Shown here: positions 32,601 to 44,362 of the stretch, piece by piece
Layout of the letters: every line of letters begins with the position of its first letter
Numbering within the stretch: position 1 is the first letter of the stretch
From: Hyperoplus lanceolatus
Taxonomy: Eukaryota; Chordata; Actinopteri; Uranoscopiformes; Ammodytidae
DNA: 64,000 nt
NCBI GenBank assembly: GCA_026929865.2
Contig: CM049416.1
Coordinates: forward strand, 5,383,501-5,447,500
Reading direction: 5' to 3'
Notes under the pieces: generated by a model
Seen by the model: the letters and a program-made list of their open reading frames with translations, nothing else
What the model was told of the DNA's origin: nothing
The model's database searches: none
Position numbers and translations under genes: made by a program

Positions 32601-35600
32601 TGTATAGTCTATAGCCTATTTCAGCCTCGTCCCAGATGAACTGATTCAATTATTAAGATATTAACTATCTACCATTGTTATAAATCCTTAACAAACTGCT
32701 AACAAACACTTAACAAATCATTAATAATCATTAATTAAGAGTTTACTAATGATCTATTAACGAATTACAACGGATAGTTATTATAAAGTGTTACCGATTT
32801 TTTTTTTTTTTATTAAAAAGGGACTCTTACCGATCCTGCAATTGAGAATTACAGCACTATCATACCATCCCGCCTCCCTCCAATGCCCCCACACCCTCAT
32901 TCCATGCTTGTATCACTGGTTTCACTTCAGAGTTGTCGGCCAGAACACCACTTATGGCCAAAGGTTTCAGACTATAAGCATGAGACTAGGAGAGGAGGAG
33001 TAGGGTTTTATCCGCTCTTTATTTTCCTTCTTTCACAGGCACAGCCGCATATAGATTGCGGGAAAAGAACAAAGGTTTAAACTCCGCTCGTGAGGAGACG
33101 TTACAACAGCTGTTGCAACCCGCGAATCACAGCCGTAACATGCAAACTATATTATAACAGCGATCGGGACTGCATGTACATACTCACACACGGGTGATTC
33201 ACATTTAAACTCAGATAAACACGTTTCCATGTGGAATGATCGCTTTCTGCGGCAACGCTCACACATCTGACCGAGGGAGAAAAGAAAGGAAACTAAACAG
33301 GCTCTCTGGCCGACTGACGTCACGGCCCTAACTGACTGCTATCCACACTGAACAAAACACATTTTAACACACTGTAAGAACTAACAACACTGTAACTTAT
33401 GAAGGTTGGGGCCTTTTCTACAATGGTCGCTACTCGCTACTGTCTGCCGTGGAATCAAAACAAACCCTCTAGTTGAGAATGCGCAATACAGAAGCAGACC
33501 GCAAACAGACAGGTCTGTCGGCCAATCAAATCGTTCGGACTGAATTTTATATATATTTTTCATAATATCATGAGATTGAAATCATCGTTTGTTTGATTTG
33601 TGTCTTATATTTTAGAGTGTAATTACCTTATTAATACCATTTTAACCTAATCCAAAAAAAGTGTAAAAATGCAACAAAGGTAAGAGTCGCTTTAAGGCTT
33701 TATTGACAGTGCAGAGATACAGACATTAAATGGGGCAGAGAGGGAATGAAATGCAGAGAACAAACACGGGTCAGATTCAAACCCATGTCTGCTGTCAGGC
33801 CTGAGCCTATAGGATACTGACTATTGAAGTTAGATCAGTTTTGTTTATAAGAAAACTTAAGATTAACTGTGTCACAAAAGCACACTGATTTTTCATTTTG
33901 AGTGTGTCCTGTACGTTAGTACAAGAGTGAATTGGATTTGTTATTTTGATGTTATGGCAGCTGCAGCAGTGTTTGATAATTTGCCAAAACCAAAAAAAGG
34001 AAGAAAATAGTAAAGGAAGTTGTGAATGAAATATTTTTGACTTCATTTGTCTGTGCAATTATCCAGTGTTTCCCCTACCATTATACAGGCCAACGGGACC
34101 CCCCGCCAGGCCAACAGCAGCCTGACTTAAAAAACGAATAACAATCAATTTCTCATTGATTCCGTAATAATCATTTGCGAGCGTCTGCGCGGCACTGTCG
34201 GTCTATACCCCGTGTGCTCCTGTCTTTACAACCTCTCGTTTGATCATCCCATCAGCTGATCTGTGTGTCTGCGCGTGTGTGTATGTGTATCTCTATGGAG
34301 ATATTAAGGACTCAGTAACAGGGACGTAGAACAGGAAAAAGTGCTGAGCAAAACTTAGAAAGTTAAAATCGCTACGTCGCCGTGGCAACACAACCAATCT
34401 GTATCAACAGCAGAGACAGCGCTGAAAAAAACGGCATGCACTCGTTTCAATAAGTTTACAGAAGTGCCACACTGCTACTGCCTTTGACATTCTCAGAAAA
34501 GCATTCATTTATTTTCAAGGGACATATTAATTTATTGTCTTAACTGTTAAGTTATCTTGAAAACAGCAGGCTATTGTAGGCCTTCAAGCTTTATTTATTT
34601 GTATTTTCAATGCTACTTTATTTTTATGTTTTAAATTGAGAAATAGGCTAGATGAAATATAATGGTCAGAATAGGGAATTTGCCTTATGTAGCACACATG
34701 TTGATAGGCTAATCATGATGTGTAGCCTATGTTAATTCATTTATTTTCAACAAGGCTAAAAAAAATAAAGAAAATGTTTCTGTAGGCTAGCTTCAAGGTG
34801 AGGTGATTCAGATTATTCCAGAAATGAGTAGGCCTACTAGACAGGAACTGTAGATATTAGATCTTAGTGTTTAGTGTTTGTTTCTTATTGAAATCCATGT
34901 GTTTTTCTTCAATAGGTTACATGGCTTGTGTCTCCAAATTATTACAGAAAATTGTTATAGGCAGGACATATGACAGTTGTTTACAGAGCACAGAATTAGT
35001 GCACCAGATTGATGCATTTAACTTTAAAAAGGATAAGGTTCTCTTCTGCAAGGGCATGCCCCCAGGCCCCCCACTAGAAGGTCCATTCTCACCCAGCAGG
35101 ATCTAAAAATCCTGTGAGAAACACCACGTGTACAGTACAAACGTACTGAATGTGAAAGCATAACCCTATGCCCTCATTTTTAACGGGCTGTCAAATGGGG
35201 TTTGTTTTGGCCAATTTCTTCTAGAAATTTGGTACGCACGCGGCGCACATACTCTTTATCAGCTCTTACCACCGGGCCTAAAAAACATTCTAGGGGAAAC
35301 ACTGATTATCAATATATTGTGCTGTTATGTTTGACAAGGCAACTTGTTTATGGAATATCGCAATATATCAAGATACGCAATATATTGTGATATATTGTAT
35401 CGTGACCAGTGTATCGTGATACGTATCGTATCGCGAAGTCCTTGACGATACCCAGCCCTAGCAACGACCTGGCCTGGTCTAGCTGAAATGAAGAACTTGA
35501 TGTCCATAATGACCTGAAGTTAAACATCTGGGTGTGTGCAGAGTGCGGCTATACTCACCCGAAGCAGCTCTTGAAGTGTGCGTCGTAGCGTTTGCTGTCG

Positions 35601-35686
35601 GTGAAGCGGGAGCTGGAAGACTTGGCTCCACAGATACAGCAGCCGTCTATGCTGCGGTACATCTTGGGCTTGTGGAAGCTGAACAT
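29465..35686 (-). CDS. sinhcaf: SIN3-HDAC complex-associated factor (FAM60A)
   Basis: Five coding exons on the minus strand, 35686-35559, 31829-31730, 31640-31526, 31196-31046 and 29669-29465, total 699 nt, giving 232 aa plus stop; mammalian FAM60A is about 221. All borders are GT/AG and phase is continuous. The protein starts MFSFHKPKMYRSIDGCCICG, with the Cys-rich zinc-binding N-terminus (CCIC, DICNACVLLVKRWKKLP), a basic central part with KKKLSQISRIQ, the Ser-rich DAHSTTSSASPAQSP block, and the conserved FSFLDLTYWKR and CCGIVYRGRYGEVLID C-terminus. FAM60A is a stable subunit of Sin3-HDAC1/2 corepressor complexes in the nucleus, affecting cell-cycle and TGF-beta/hypoxia genes. The tail after KPCCQKK is longer than in mammals, Glu-rich then PPPPP. 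The ATG lies directly after the acceptor, so the 5'UTR exon(s) are upstream, beyond 35.7 kb. The 3.7-kb first coding intron is mostly transposons. Assignment is secure at family level; which teleost paralogue (sinhcaf or sinhcafl) is not settled, though the dennd5b neighbour favours sinhcaf. Confidence 0.93.
30325..30516. mobile_element. 192-bp TIR element in sinhcaf intron 4
   Basis: TAGGGCGTATTCACAACCAA and the inverse TTAGTGGTGTGAATATGGCC. No coding. Confidence 0.55.
31046..31196 (-). CDS. sinhcaf: sinhcaf coding exon 4
   Basis: Acceptor CTCTCTCTCCCAG, donor GGAAAAG|GTAACC. Encodes DAHSTTSSASPAQSPSYSNQ and FSFLDLTYWKR. Confidence 0.93.
31526..31640 (-). CDS. sinhcaf: sinhcaf coding exon 3
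   Basis: Acceptor GTGTTTTCAG, donor AAACA|GTGAGT. Encodes VVDAKAGSSMKATHRTKKMM and KKKLSQISRIQSELKRN. Confidence 0.9.
31730..31829 (-). CDS. sinhcaf: sinhcaf coding exon 2
   Basis: Acceptor CTGTCCCTGCAG, donor AATCAC|GTAGGG. Encodes GDICNACVLLVKRWKKLPVG, the second zinc-ligand pair. The residues LGVVRGG before it replace the LHETRSG of mammals. Confidence 0.92.
31880..32015. mobile_element. short CCCTGCGTTCCAA-family MITE
   Basis: AGCTGCGTTCCAAATCTCAT at the left and TACTAAATAGC..GGGTATTGGACCACAGGG at the right; a shortened copy. Confidence 0.6.
32320..32795. mobile_element. hAT-type MITE with long TIRs, copy 2
   Basis: Same TIRs as 20430-20877 and a different 8-bp duplication, GATTTTTT (32312-32319, 32796-32803). 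Its unique centre is in the opposite orientation to copy 1. Confidence 0.9.
33693..33810 (-). mobile_element. partial reverse tRNA-SINE
   Basis: GGCTTTATTGACAGTGCAGA..GAAATGCAGAGAACAAACAC matches the reverse SINE at 60284-60455; the tRNA head is damaged. Confidence 0.6.
34064..35304. mobile_element. hAT-like element with CAGTGTTTCCCCTA ends, 1.24 kb
   Basis: Perfect 14-bp inverted ends CAGTGTTTCCCCTA / TAGGGGAAACACTG, flanked by ATTATC on both sides. A related right end, AGTGCACCAGATTGATGCAT..GGGAAACACTG, is at 40013-40053. No intact transposase. Confidence 0.75.
35559..35686 (-). CDS. sinhcaf: sinhcaf coding exon 1
   Basis: Acceptor TTTTTGCTGCAG directly before ATG; donor TTCGG|GTGAGT. Encodes the first Cys cluster and SSSSRFTDSKRYDAHFKSCF. 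Confidence 0.93.
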
Positions 35687-35757
35687 CTGCAGCAAAAACA
35701 AGGCAGAGGAACAGACACACCTTGAGGATATACTGCAGCACCTCCAAACTAGAGTTA

Positions 35758-35945
35758 CAACACTGTGTTCCAAATCACATACTTTTTTTTTACTACACTA
35801 CAAGTACAGAAGAATATTAGGGCCACAGGAGAGAGAAAAAAATCTGATGAGGATTTTTTTTTTTTTTATGTCAAGAATAAAGACGAATACTGCAAAGTGC
35901 AATTGGAGTTAGTGGGGCATCTAGGTATTTTTGAGTGTGTCCTGG
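35758..35945. mobile_element. left part of CCCTGCGTTCCAA-family MITE
   Basis: ACACTGTGTTCCAAATCACA, TACTTTTTTTTTACTACACT, AGAATATTAGGGCCACAGGA and GTTAGTGGGGCAT match the family; the right end is lost. It lies just upstream of sinhcaf coding exon 1. Confidence 0.6.
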
Positions 35946-36409
35946 GAGCAGAAAACCTGCTGCAAAAGTCACATTTGAACTAGGCTCCATGCACGTTTTT
36001 TTAACACCCATTTCAATGGAATATTATCAAATCCATAAATGGTGTGTCCTAGTGAAAAACATCAGACATCAATGAATTCTTAAATGTTTTACTTTAGAAA
36101 AAAATATATATAAAAAAAAATATATAAAAAGTTGTTCATAATTTATCCGTTAATAAATACATGAATCATTTTCTCTCTAGATGAAAATAAATATTACTTT
36201 TAAATCTGAGTAATTAATGTCACCCCAAGAACACAAATATTTGAACTCTATAATCTGGCTTTGCATAGTCAATACAAATAAATAAATAAGGCTATAGCAG
36301 GTTATATGTCTGATCATATTACACACAGAACAACTTCATGTGGCCCCACAAAAAGCAGAATTCAAAAAACAAAAACAAGCCGGGTCTGTGCGTAGCATTT
36401 GCGTTATAT

Positions 36410-38784
36410 GGGTCAATGACGAATAAGGGTTGTCATGATGGTTTTTTGAAAATCTTTCAAAAATATATTTTAAAAGCATCCTTGAATCAATTTAAAATAT
36501 AAATTTTGTTTTTCTGTTAGTTTTATTTCATGGGAAATGGGATTTACACGCTTTTCTACTAAAAGTAGGCCCAAATGGACCTGACAATGTCAAATGGTGT
36601 AACCACAAAAGATTAAGAAATATTCATTATTTTGTCCACCATAGTGTAATATGAGTGTAACTCATAAGAATAATAACTTCCATTTCAAAATATCACATGA
36701 AAAAAGATTTTATTTGGATAACCCCTAAATCTAAATTTTATGCGTTTTTGCAATTTTGAGTGGGACGTTAGCTGGAAACATCTTGTTTTCTAAATGATTG
36801 ATGACCAATCGTGTTAAAAGTGTTAAAAATTATTTTATACATTTAAGAAGAGTAATCAATTCTGGCCTACATTAATTTACAGGTACATTTTGATTTTTTT
36901 AGGAAAAATACTGGTTACACCATTTGACACAAACCTGTTACACCACTTGACGGTGTTGCTTCTACAGCCAAAAAAGTTTAATAAACAACACTGAAATCAG
37001 GCACTACAGTCAAGATAGTTACTGTGTTTGGACTTGCCATTGGATTTTGTTTTCATGTACTTAAAACATTGGTCAACAAATACCATTAAGGTGACTATGG
37101 AGTAATTATTCTATCTTTATTCACGAGCGTGGTCTTCTGGTTCAAGAGCATGACTTATTGTTTACACATTCAGATTTTGTAATTATATGCTCTTAAACCT
37201 GAAGAAACCACTCTTAAATAAAGATCTCCAGGGATGACAAAAATGTTCTAGGGTCAAACTCATTTGATTGTATTTATGGAAAAAATTCAATCAACAACAA
37301 AAAGTCTTAACAAATTGTGTGTTTGTGCGTTTAAGTGTGTCTATGTTTGTTGTGAGAAAGAGCTAGGTGGATGGGTAGAAGAGACAAGGAGATTCATGTC
37401 TGTTAAGGGTCCAGCTCCTGCATGCCCTTTTAAACAGTGAATTCATATCTAGTTATATCTATCTGAAAGCAAGATATTATTTGGTTGACGTTATGCCTTG
37501 TGATCTGATTACATTTAAGAAAAAAGTGAGTGTGAGTGCACGCTTGTTTCTGTTCATGAAAACTACCTTTCCTGTCCTCTTTTTGCAAGGTAATTGGCTT
37601 GTTTCCTCTTTTGAATGTGGCATCTATTGTGGAGAAAGTGGCTCAATTCTGCAGCCTAAATTTGATTAACATTTTCTACTATTCACAAATTGTTGGAGAT
37701 CTAGGTATTTAAAGCTGCTGTTCATCCTTCCACATTAGGTGTCAATTTATTCATGTATTATGAAATTATGTGACATTAAAATGAAAAGGAATGATATAAA
37801 AATATGCATTGAAGCTAAACATGAATTTAAAAAAAATCACAAAATCATGCCACTTAATGATTTTATCCTAGCCGTACCTAGCTTTGGTGATAAAGTTGTG
37901 GAAATACCAACTATTTTAGAAGATACAAACAATAATAACCTAAAACTGGTTTAAAAAGTAACGGAGCTCATATTTCATTTTAAACCAGTATCTAAAACTA
38001 GTGCATTTTGAAAAATTTGACAAAAACTGAGATGTTTGTCCAATTAGTCAAATGGTGTAACCGGTTACACCATTTGACATTTCGACTAAAAATCTATTTT
38101 GACAGCCATTATCATGGACTCATATCTGAGGACATGGTCTTGGTGTGAATAAATCAAATATAATTCTTAAAACAAATAATACTATTTATGAAAAAAATAT
38201 TTTTTCAACGTTTTATTTGGGTTACACCATTTGACATGTAAGCCAAATGATACTTGACATACCCTAAAAGTGCAAATATCTTATATTTCTTGGAGAGCTC
38301 TTAACTTTAGAATGCAGCAGTCATGTTCATCAGGGGTCCTTTACTGTTCTTAAAGATTTGAACAAAATGGCACCTTGAATGATGGTTACACCACTTGACA
38401 ATTCAGGACATTCGCTCGTCTGATGAGATTCCCCAAATTATTAGAACAAATATGAATGTTGTATAAAAATATAATTTATATACTCATAATGACCTCCATT
38501 TTAGGATAATGCCAAAATAGTTTATAGGATGTCATATTGAGAAATTGACTGTATTTAAGCAAGTTACATTTTGTGGTACGAAGTTTTGACGGTTACACCA
38601 CTTAGACATTTTTGCCTTTTATCTCCAAATATTCTCTCAAAATTGAATAAAACCAAAAACTTTCGAATAGGGTCTCTAGAAATGAATGCGTTAAAGTAAT
38701 GTGTAAGCTTTTTTTTTGTTTCCACATTTTCAAATTTAATTTAACCTTACGGACACAAAAAAATAGGCGTCACGTCATTGACCC
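36410..38784 (-). mobile_element. 2.37-kb TIR element with GTGTAACC motifs, copy B (inverted)
   Basis: Ends GGGTCAATGACG and CGTCATTGACCC with ATAT on both flanks (36406-36409, 38785-38788). Nearly identical to the reverse complement of 7897-10248 with small indels. It lies in the presumed 5' untranslated intron of sinhcaf. It carries the perfect palindrome at 38047-38078 and the same set of TGGTGTAACC motifs. Confidence 0.75.
38047..38078. repeat. perfect 32-bp palindrome, copy B
   Basis: GTCAAATGGTGTAACC joined to GGTTACACCATTTGAC; identical to 8601-8632. Confidence 0.97.
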
Positions 38785-39189
38785 ATATACCATTCAAGCC
38801 GCGTGTGTGCGTGTCCGTGTGTGTGTGTAATGAGCCAGGTTATCAGGCTGAGCATCAGTGAGTGAGGAGGGAACAGCGCGCGGCCTGTCTGCCTCTTACG
38901 TAACCGTGGTGCTGATGCAGCTGGAGGCTCGACATGTGGGCGGGTGGGGGGAAGCTGCTGAGACTGAGCGATCTACAACCACCGATTAAACCACTCAATT
39001 CACTACACTACTCACAGGTGTAACAACGCTCTGCACTCTTTCTATAACCTATTTAACTTTGATGAAACATTTTAAAAAGGCGACAAAAAAGACGCGTTTG
39101 ACTTTTAAAAAAAAAAAACACTCGAATAGATCGAGCCATGTAAAGAGATATTTGAACCGTCATCAGTAGCCTATGTCACAAAACTCACC
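38785..39189 (-). other. sinhcaf: GC-richer segment with a candidate sinhcaf 5'UTR donor
   Basis: On the minus strand ATAGATCAG|GTGAGTTT at 39189 is a near-perfect donor. No ATG-led frame precedes it, fitting an untranslated exon. The following 350 bases are richer in CG than their surroundings. Weak evidence only. Confidence 0.25.
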
Positions 39190-41355
39190 TGATCTATGGC
39201 CCTGGTTTGTGTCTGCGGTGAGTGACATTTACATGTTAGTGACATGTTATGTGTGCGACACTGCAGTGTAACAATGTACTGACTGACAGCAGCCTAAGCA
39301 CATGGCAGCAGGGTGGTTGCAGGGGGAGCCGGCGTGGTGCCGACTGATGCTCTGACCCACCGAGTAGAGGAAAAGCTGCAGAGAAGCCACAATAAAGTTC
39401 CCCGACTAGCGACTATAGGCCCAGCCCAAAATACGACAGCTGTCCTACGACTGGGTCGTTGCATTTGCAGTTGGACATAAGTTGCTACCAAAAGACAGGG
39501 GTGGATTACTGCACGGGCACACCGGGCACATGCGGGCCCTAAGCCAGAGATACTGATAGTAACTTTTCATGTCGCATAGTCAAAGAGCTCAGTCACTCAT
39601 GTCAATAACAGGGTCCAAAAAGGAATAGCCTAAATATAAAGATACTCATTAAAATTTAACAAGATAGAAATCATCATGGGCCCCTCAACTAGTAGGGGAG
39701 AAATACAAAAGCAAGTTAAAAACAACAGCATTAGTAGCTCTGTCTAAGGGGCTCCATGAGGGGCCTTGAAGGCCCCCTGACACATACAGAAATAAGCTTT
39801 CTATGTATGAATTATAAATTGTTCATAAAAAGTAGCTATCCACCCTTTATTGGTTGAAATGGGCCCCTCCATCATATAACAGGTCTGCAGACCAATCTAC
39901 TGTACTGTTTTTACAGTTGCAGAGTAAAGAGTGCTGCCTGTTTAAGAAAAATCTGAAAAATAATGTTCTTTATGCATCTCAGGATTTGATATAGCCTCTA
40001 AAATTTCCTCTCAAAGTGCACCAGATTGATGCATTTTCCTGTGGGAAACACTGACTTCCTAATATGTTGTTGCCATTAATTGTATGTATCTGTGCGGAAA
40101 AGTCAATGTACCTGACTGGATAGGGAGGAGTGGGGGGCCCTTTAATAGTTTGTGCCCAGGGGCCCATTAACTCATAATCCGTCTATGCCAAAAGATGAGA
40201 ATACGTTAGTGTCGCTTGATTCATGTTCCTTCAGCCCGTTTCAGCCTCACATCGCAACGTATGATGGAGCACATTTTTTTTTTTTTTTTTTTTTTTTAAT
40301 CAAATCAAAATGTTAATGAAGAATACGGAAAATTATGCCAAGACAGTAGTTTGCATGGCAGATGATTATTCTGGAGGCTTGAAGTGTCCCATAACGTAAC
40401 GAGAGTGATAGAAAAAAAAACATGGAACTTTGAACTGTACTGTCCGACAATGGAAGCAGCAGAGATGCTACGAGACTAGCAAAGCTGTCAACACTGGCAT
40501 GATCCCACGCCGCCATCGGTTTGAAACGACGTCAGCGACAGACACGGTTTGAAACGTCGTCACATTACAGCAGCGACAAACACACAAGTGACATTATAAA
40601 AAGTAGTGGGGCTAAATGCTAAAAACAGGCTCAAATACAATTTAATGGCTACCGTCTACCAGGCTACCGTACTCTATGGTCCATAGAGTTGAAGTGTTGG
40701 TGAAGGGGATGGATGATGACGCAGACACACACCCACCAGCCGACAACAAAGTAGAGCTCGAGCTTCCCACGCGCCCTGCTTCAATACTCGCTTTAATATA
40801 ACGTACTTGTCGTCCGCAACTTTTTAAAATGTTGAGCTAACACACCATTAATGCATAAACGTAACTTAGTCCTTATTCACAGTTACCGGAAAATGGAGTA
40901 TACGCACACAGTGGCGTCGACGGAGAAACTTAGTAGCCTACGTGAAAGGGCACGTCCGAGAGAGCTAGGACATATTCAAAAAAATACTAAAGTTAAATTT
41001 CAACGGACTAGAGCTAAATGTAACAGTGCAACAAGCGTTACCCAGCTAATAAAGAGCGTCGACCGAATGATAGTCAGAGACCATGGCTGCATGTCTACAC
41101 ATTTAGACTTAACGACATAAACACCAGTGGATAATTAACTATTATCAACACTGATGATAAACATCAGTGATGATGAAATCCCATCTTTACGGTGCGTTGG
41201 GCGAACGTATGAGTGTGTTGAACCGACCGAAACAGCTGCTCGCTGTACGAGATTTGAAATCACACGCCATCCTACGATAACTTTAATGCACGTCGACAGG
41301 CACCAAGCGGGCAAAAAAGCACATTTCCTCTGTCGACAAAGTCAGAAACCACACT
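39190..41355. other. no coding exon seen
   Basis: Contains a CAGTGTTTCCC-type element right end (40013-40053), a T-run (40274-40297) and unassigned sequence. Short frames show no domain. Confidence 0.5.
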
Positions 41356-41780
41356 TACCTTGTTTCAAAGTGAGGTGTTGAGCGGCTCGCACTTGTGTCA
41401 TATGCGGTTAAAAAATATATACTGTCTTTATTGTCTCATTTAACAATGCCGTACAGACCCTCAGTGAGGCTACAGCGTTGCCCGCCAAAGCGAAAAGATA
41501 CGAATTAATAAAAAGCACTTCCGCTTGGCAGTTTTAAATTAAAGCACACGTTATGTGGCGTAACAACACTACTCTTATTATGAAGGTTCGTTCATCCAGC
41601 TTCCGATTGTACATTGATTCCGGTTGGCTAACTTGTTGCAGGTCGTCCATGGTCTGGTCTGCTCCGGTCTGCTCGCTCATGGCTCGCTCGTAGTAGAGGG
41701 ATCCACGCAGGCGCACTCGGCAACTCCCGCGCCACCATTTTCTGATTTTCTTCAATCGGTGTGATTTGCATACAGCTGTG
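41356..41780 (-). promoter_or_regulatory. sinhcaf: candidate sinhcaf promoter/first exon region
   Basis: Minus-strand donor GAAACAAG|GTAAGTGTGG at about 41356-41357, and upstream of it (higher coordinates) CpG-bearing sequence with an inverted CCAAT (GATTCCGGTTGGCT context), a CRE-like TGACGTC at about 41778 and GCGCCACCATTTT. This is the best TATA-less promoter-like stretch upstream of sinhcaf, but no transcript evidence is available. Confidence 0.3.
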
Positions 41781-42114
41781 ACGTCTGCCTGAATGGCCCA
41801 AAAAAGGAGTGATATTTACGCGGGAAAAAAGAGTCTAACCAGTTGCTATGGAGAGGTTGCAGCCGCCAGCCGGTTGCAGCGCAGGCAAGCTGCCAGGAGT
41901 AGGGTGACCAGATCCCAATTCACCAGATGTGGGACAAAGACTACGTTTGTGCAGGACAATGTGCCGGTTTTTTTTTTAGCAAAATAAACTTGTGTCACCA
42001 CCGGTAATGCCAGAGACATGGCTTTCTATATTAAAAAAACACTATCTTAAGATCAGCGCGCAGCAGTTAAGTTACTGTTAAACAAATAGAGCATTAAGGC
42101 TGCGGCTTCACATT

Positions 42115-42860
42115 AAAGGGACACTGTGTAACATTTTAAACCTGCAGTGTGTAGAATTTTGGGTTTTATTTCCTAGCAGATTTTGTAGAAAGGAATTATA
42201 ATATCCATAAGTACGTTTAATTTAGTGCATAATAGCTGAAGAACATTTTTTGAATTATTTTTTTCCCCTTAGAAAGGGTCTCATATATGTCCATATTTCT
42301 GCATATTTTGGACCAAGGCCTAGTGCCGCCATCTTGAAAGTGTCATAGTTGGAATGTCATCAGGTGCATTGTTTAAAATTTAGAATTGTTCTTGTCCTTG
42401 AAGGCCACTGTAGCTTCTGTTATTATTCAAAAGGGGTGGGGTTACCCAGGGAGTGTTGCATTCTAGAACTTTGTAGAACTTTCTTGATGATGTCATATTA
42501 CACACTGCACCTTTAAGTAATGTATTAGCTAAAATCAATATCCTCATTCATAAATGTGTCCTCATTGGTGTAAAATCACCTCTGCCAATAATCTGAATGA
42601 TCCTCCTGAGCGGAGAATTACAAATATTAATATTACATTTTGTACATTGAGCGGGCAAGACTTATGGAGGCATCCATGTTGGTTGGAATGTCATCAGGTG
42701 CATTGTTTAAAGTTTAGAATTGTTCTTGTCCTTGAAGGCCACTGTAGCTTCTGTTATTATTCAAAAGGGTTGGGGTTACCCAGGGAGTGTTGCATTTTAG
42801 AACTTTGTAGAACTTTGTAGAACTTTCTTGATGATGTCACATTACACACTGCCCCTTTAA
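42115..42860. mobile_element. MITE (GGGACACTGTGTAACATTTT family) with a related MITE nested inside
   Basis: TTAAAGGGACACTGTGTAAC at 42115 and TTACACACTGCCCCTTTAAA at 42842 are the outer ends. At 42135-42516 a complete GCAGTGTGTA-family copy (AAACCTGCAGTGTGTAGAAT to CACACTGCACCTTTAA) interrupts it. Its middle supplies the empty site for the insertion at 7897-10248. Confidence 0.75.
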
Positions 42861-42899
42861 AAACATTTCACTGGACAAACGTGAGTTTATTTTGAAGTA

Positions 42900-43123
42900 G
42901 TCTCGCAAAGCCAGACCAAACTACAGCAAGTAGTATGGTCTGGAAGCACTCCGTTTAGAGCCGTCTATTCGGGGGGAAACTGGGCTGGCCTGTTTTTATT
43001 TATTTTAACCAATCACAATCATCTACGGCGGGGCTAACCCCGGGAAGCAGCCAATGGAGGCGTAGCGTTGTTTGCCGACGCCAGCGCTTAATAGACGCTG
43101 GCGGAAAAGGTCAAGCCAGACTA
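42900..43123. mobile_element. 224-bp element, GTCTCGCAAAGCCAGACC / GGTCAAGCCAGACTA ends
   Basis: Short imperfect inverted ends and a direct ATTTTGAAGTA on both sides (42889-42899, 43124-43134), a clear target duplication of 9-11 bp. Confidence 0.8.
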
Positions 43124-43212
43124 ATTTTGAAGTAACAGGAAAGTAAACGCTGAAGCAGGCAGCACCTTCACAGAGCCCACTGAGCCCAGCAGCGCGACAC
43201 AGACAAACGGAG

Positions 43213-43216
<4 letters not shown>

Positions 43217-43270
<54 letters not shown>
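43217..43270. repeat. CA microsatellite
   Basis: (AC)n of about 52 bases, flanked on both sides by related ACAGACAAACGGAGA phrases. Confidence 0.97.
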
Positions 43271-43271
<1 letters not shown>

Positions 43272-44362
43272 CTACAGACAAACGGAGAGACGCACACTCA
43301 CACACACACAAACGGAGACTGCTGTCTCTACACAGATATCCGATAAATGCCAGATTATAAAACACGCATTTAAAAGGGGGGGCTCACTGTCAATGACAAT
43401 GCGGGACGTGTGGTCAGCCTAGCCAGGAGGAGGCTCCGATTGGCCTATGCTGCACTGTATGAAGTTGAGAAATCAACTGCACATGAACAATAATACGCTA
43501 CAGTAGCCTAGGCCTATAATATATGGGCTAAAAAAATTATTACAGATATCTTGGATTGCTTCAAAGAGAAATAATAGGCTACGACGGTTAGGACTAAATG
43601 ACTAAAGGTGCATGTTCTGTTTGAGAAATGAAAATACAGCTTTGTTAGGCTACTCTACACCATTTGTGGTGCAATGGCGACGCCTAGGGGCGAAACAGAG
43701 GCAGTGTTTTGGTGAGGTAACTGAAGGTGGATTAGTTCAGCTCCCACATGTTTCAAACAGAGAAGTAGCCTACTGTACGGCTGTTCTGAATATCGAATCC
43801 TCGGAGGAAAACGTCAGTTTTCCTTTGCTTATTGTATATATCGTCATTAACAGTTGGGCCATTCCACCAAATGGGTGACATTTGCATGTTGCAACTCTTC
43901 AAAATTAAACTTCAGATTTTCTAATTTTTCAAAGCTGAATCTCATAACATATATTCAACCATTCAAAACATATATTGGTCAATCTCAGGAAATTGTATTG
44001 AATTTTTAACTAGGTTTATACTATATATAAATGTATTAAGGTTACAGGACTGAAAGTAACAGGACTGAGTTTTTTAACATATAATTGGTATAAACATGCA
44101 AATATAGATAGATAGGGTCCATTCTAGTAGCATGAGTACACTCAGCACAGTCTGGTGATGTATTCATTTGAAAGGTATTATTTTAGAAATAAACAAATAA
44201 CATTAAAGAAATAACTTAGGTAACAGGACTGAACGTTAAGATGTACCCCGTCAACTATTGTTACAATATCATCAAATACACTGAAAATAAAAGGGGGGAA
44301 CCTACTTTTGGTCTTCCCATGACCTATCAGAAGAGCTACAGTGCTCATATTCCAGTTTAGCC

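Larger units (their letters stand above)
32210..35459. mobile_element. composite element, AGGGCTGGGTATCG-type ends, in sinhcaf intron 1
   Basis: Left AGGGCTGTGTCAAAAACTCG then AAATATCGCGATAC; right end is the inverse, GTATCGCGAAGTCCTTGACG then ATACCCAGCCCT. Flanks AGCAACC and AGCAACG suggest a 7-8-bp target duplication. The subterminal regions are full of ATCGATA/CGATA/ATATTG palindromes. A hAT MITE (32320-32795) and a CAGTGTTTCCCCTA element (34064-35304) are inserted in it. Confidence 0.65.

Noticed and set aside
40851-41381. Plus-strand frames of 89 and 75 codons upstream of sinhcaf
   Set aside because: No recognisable domain or splice context; sequence fits a promoter/5' region better.
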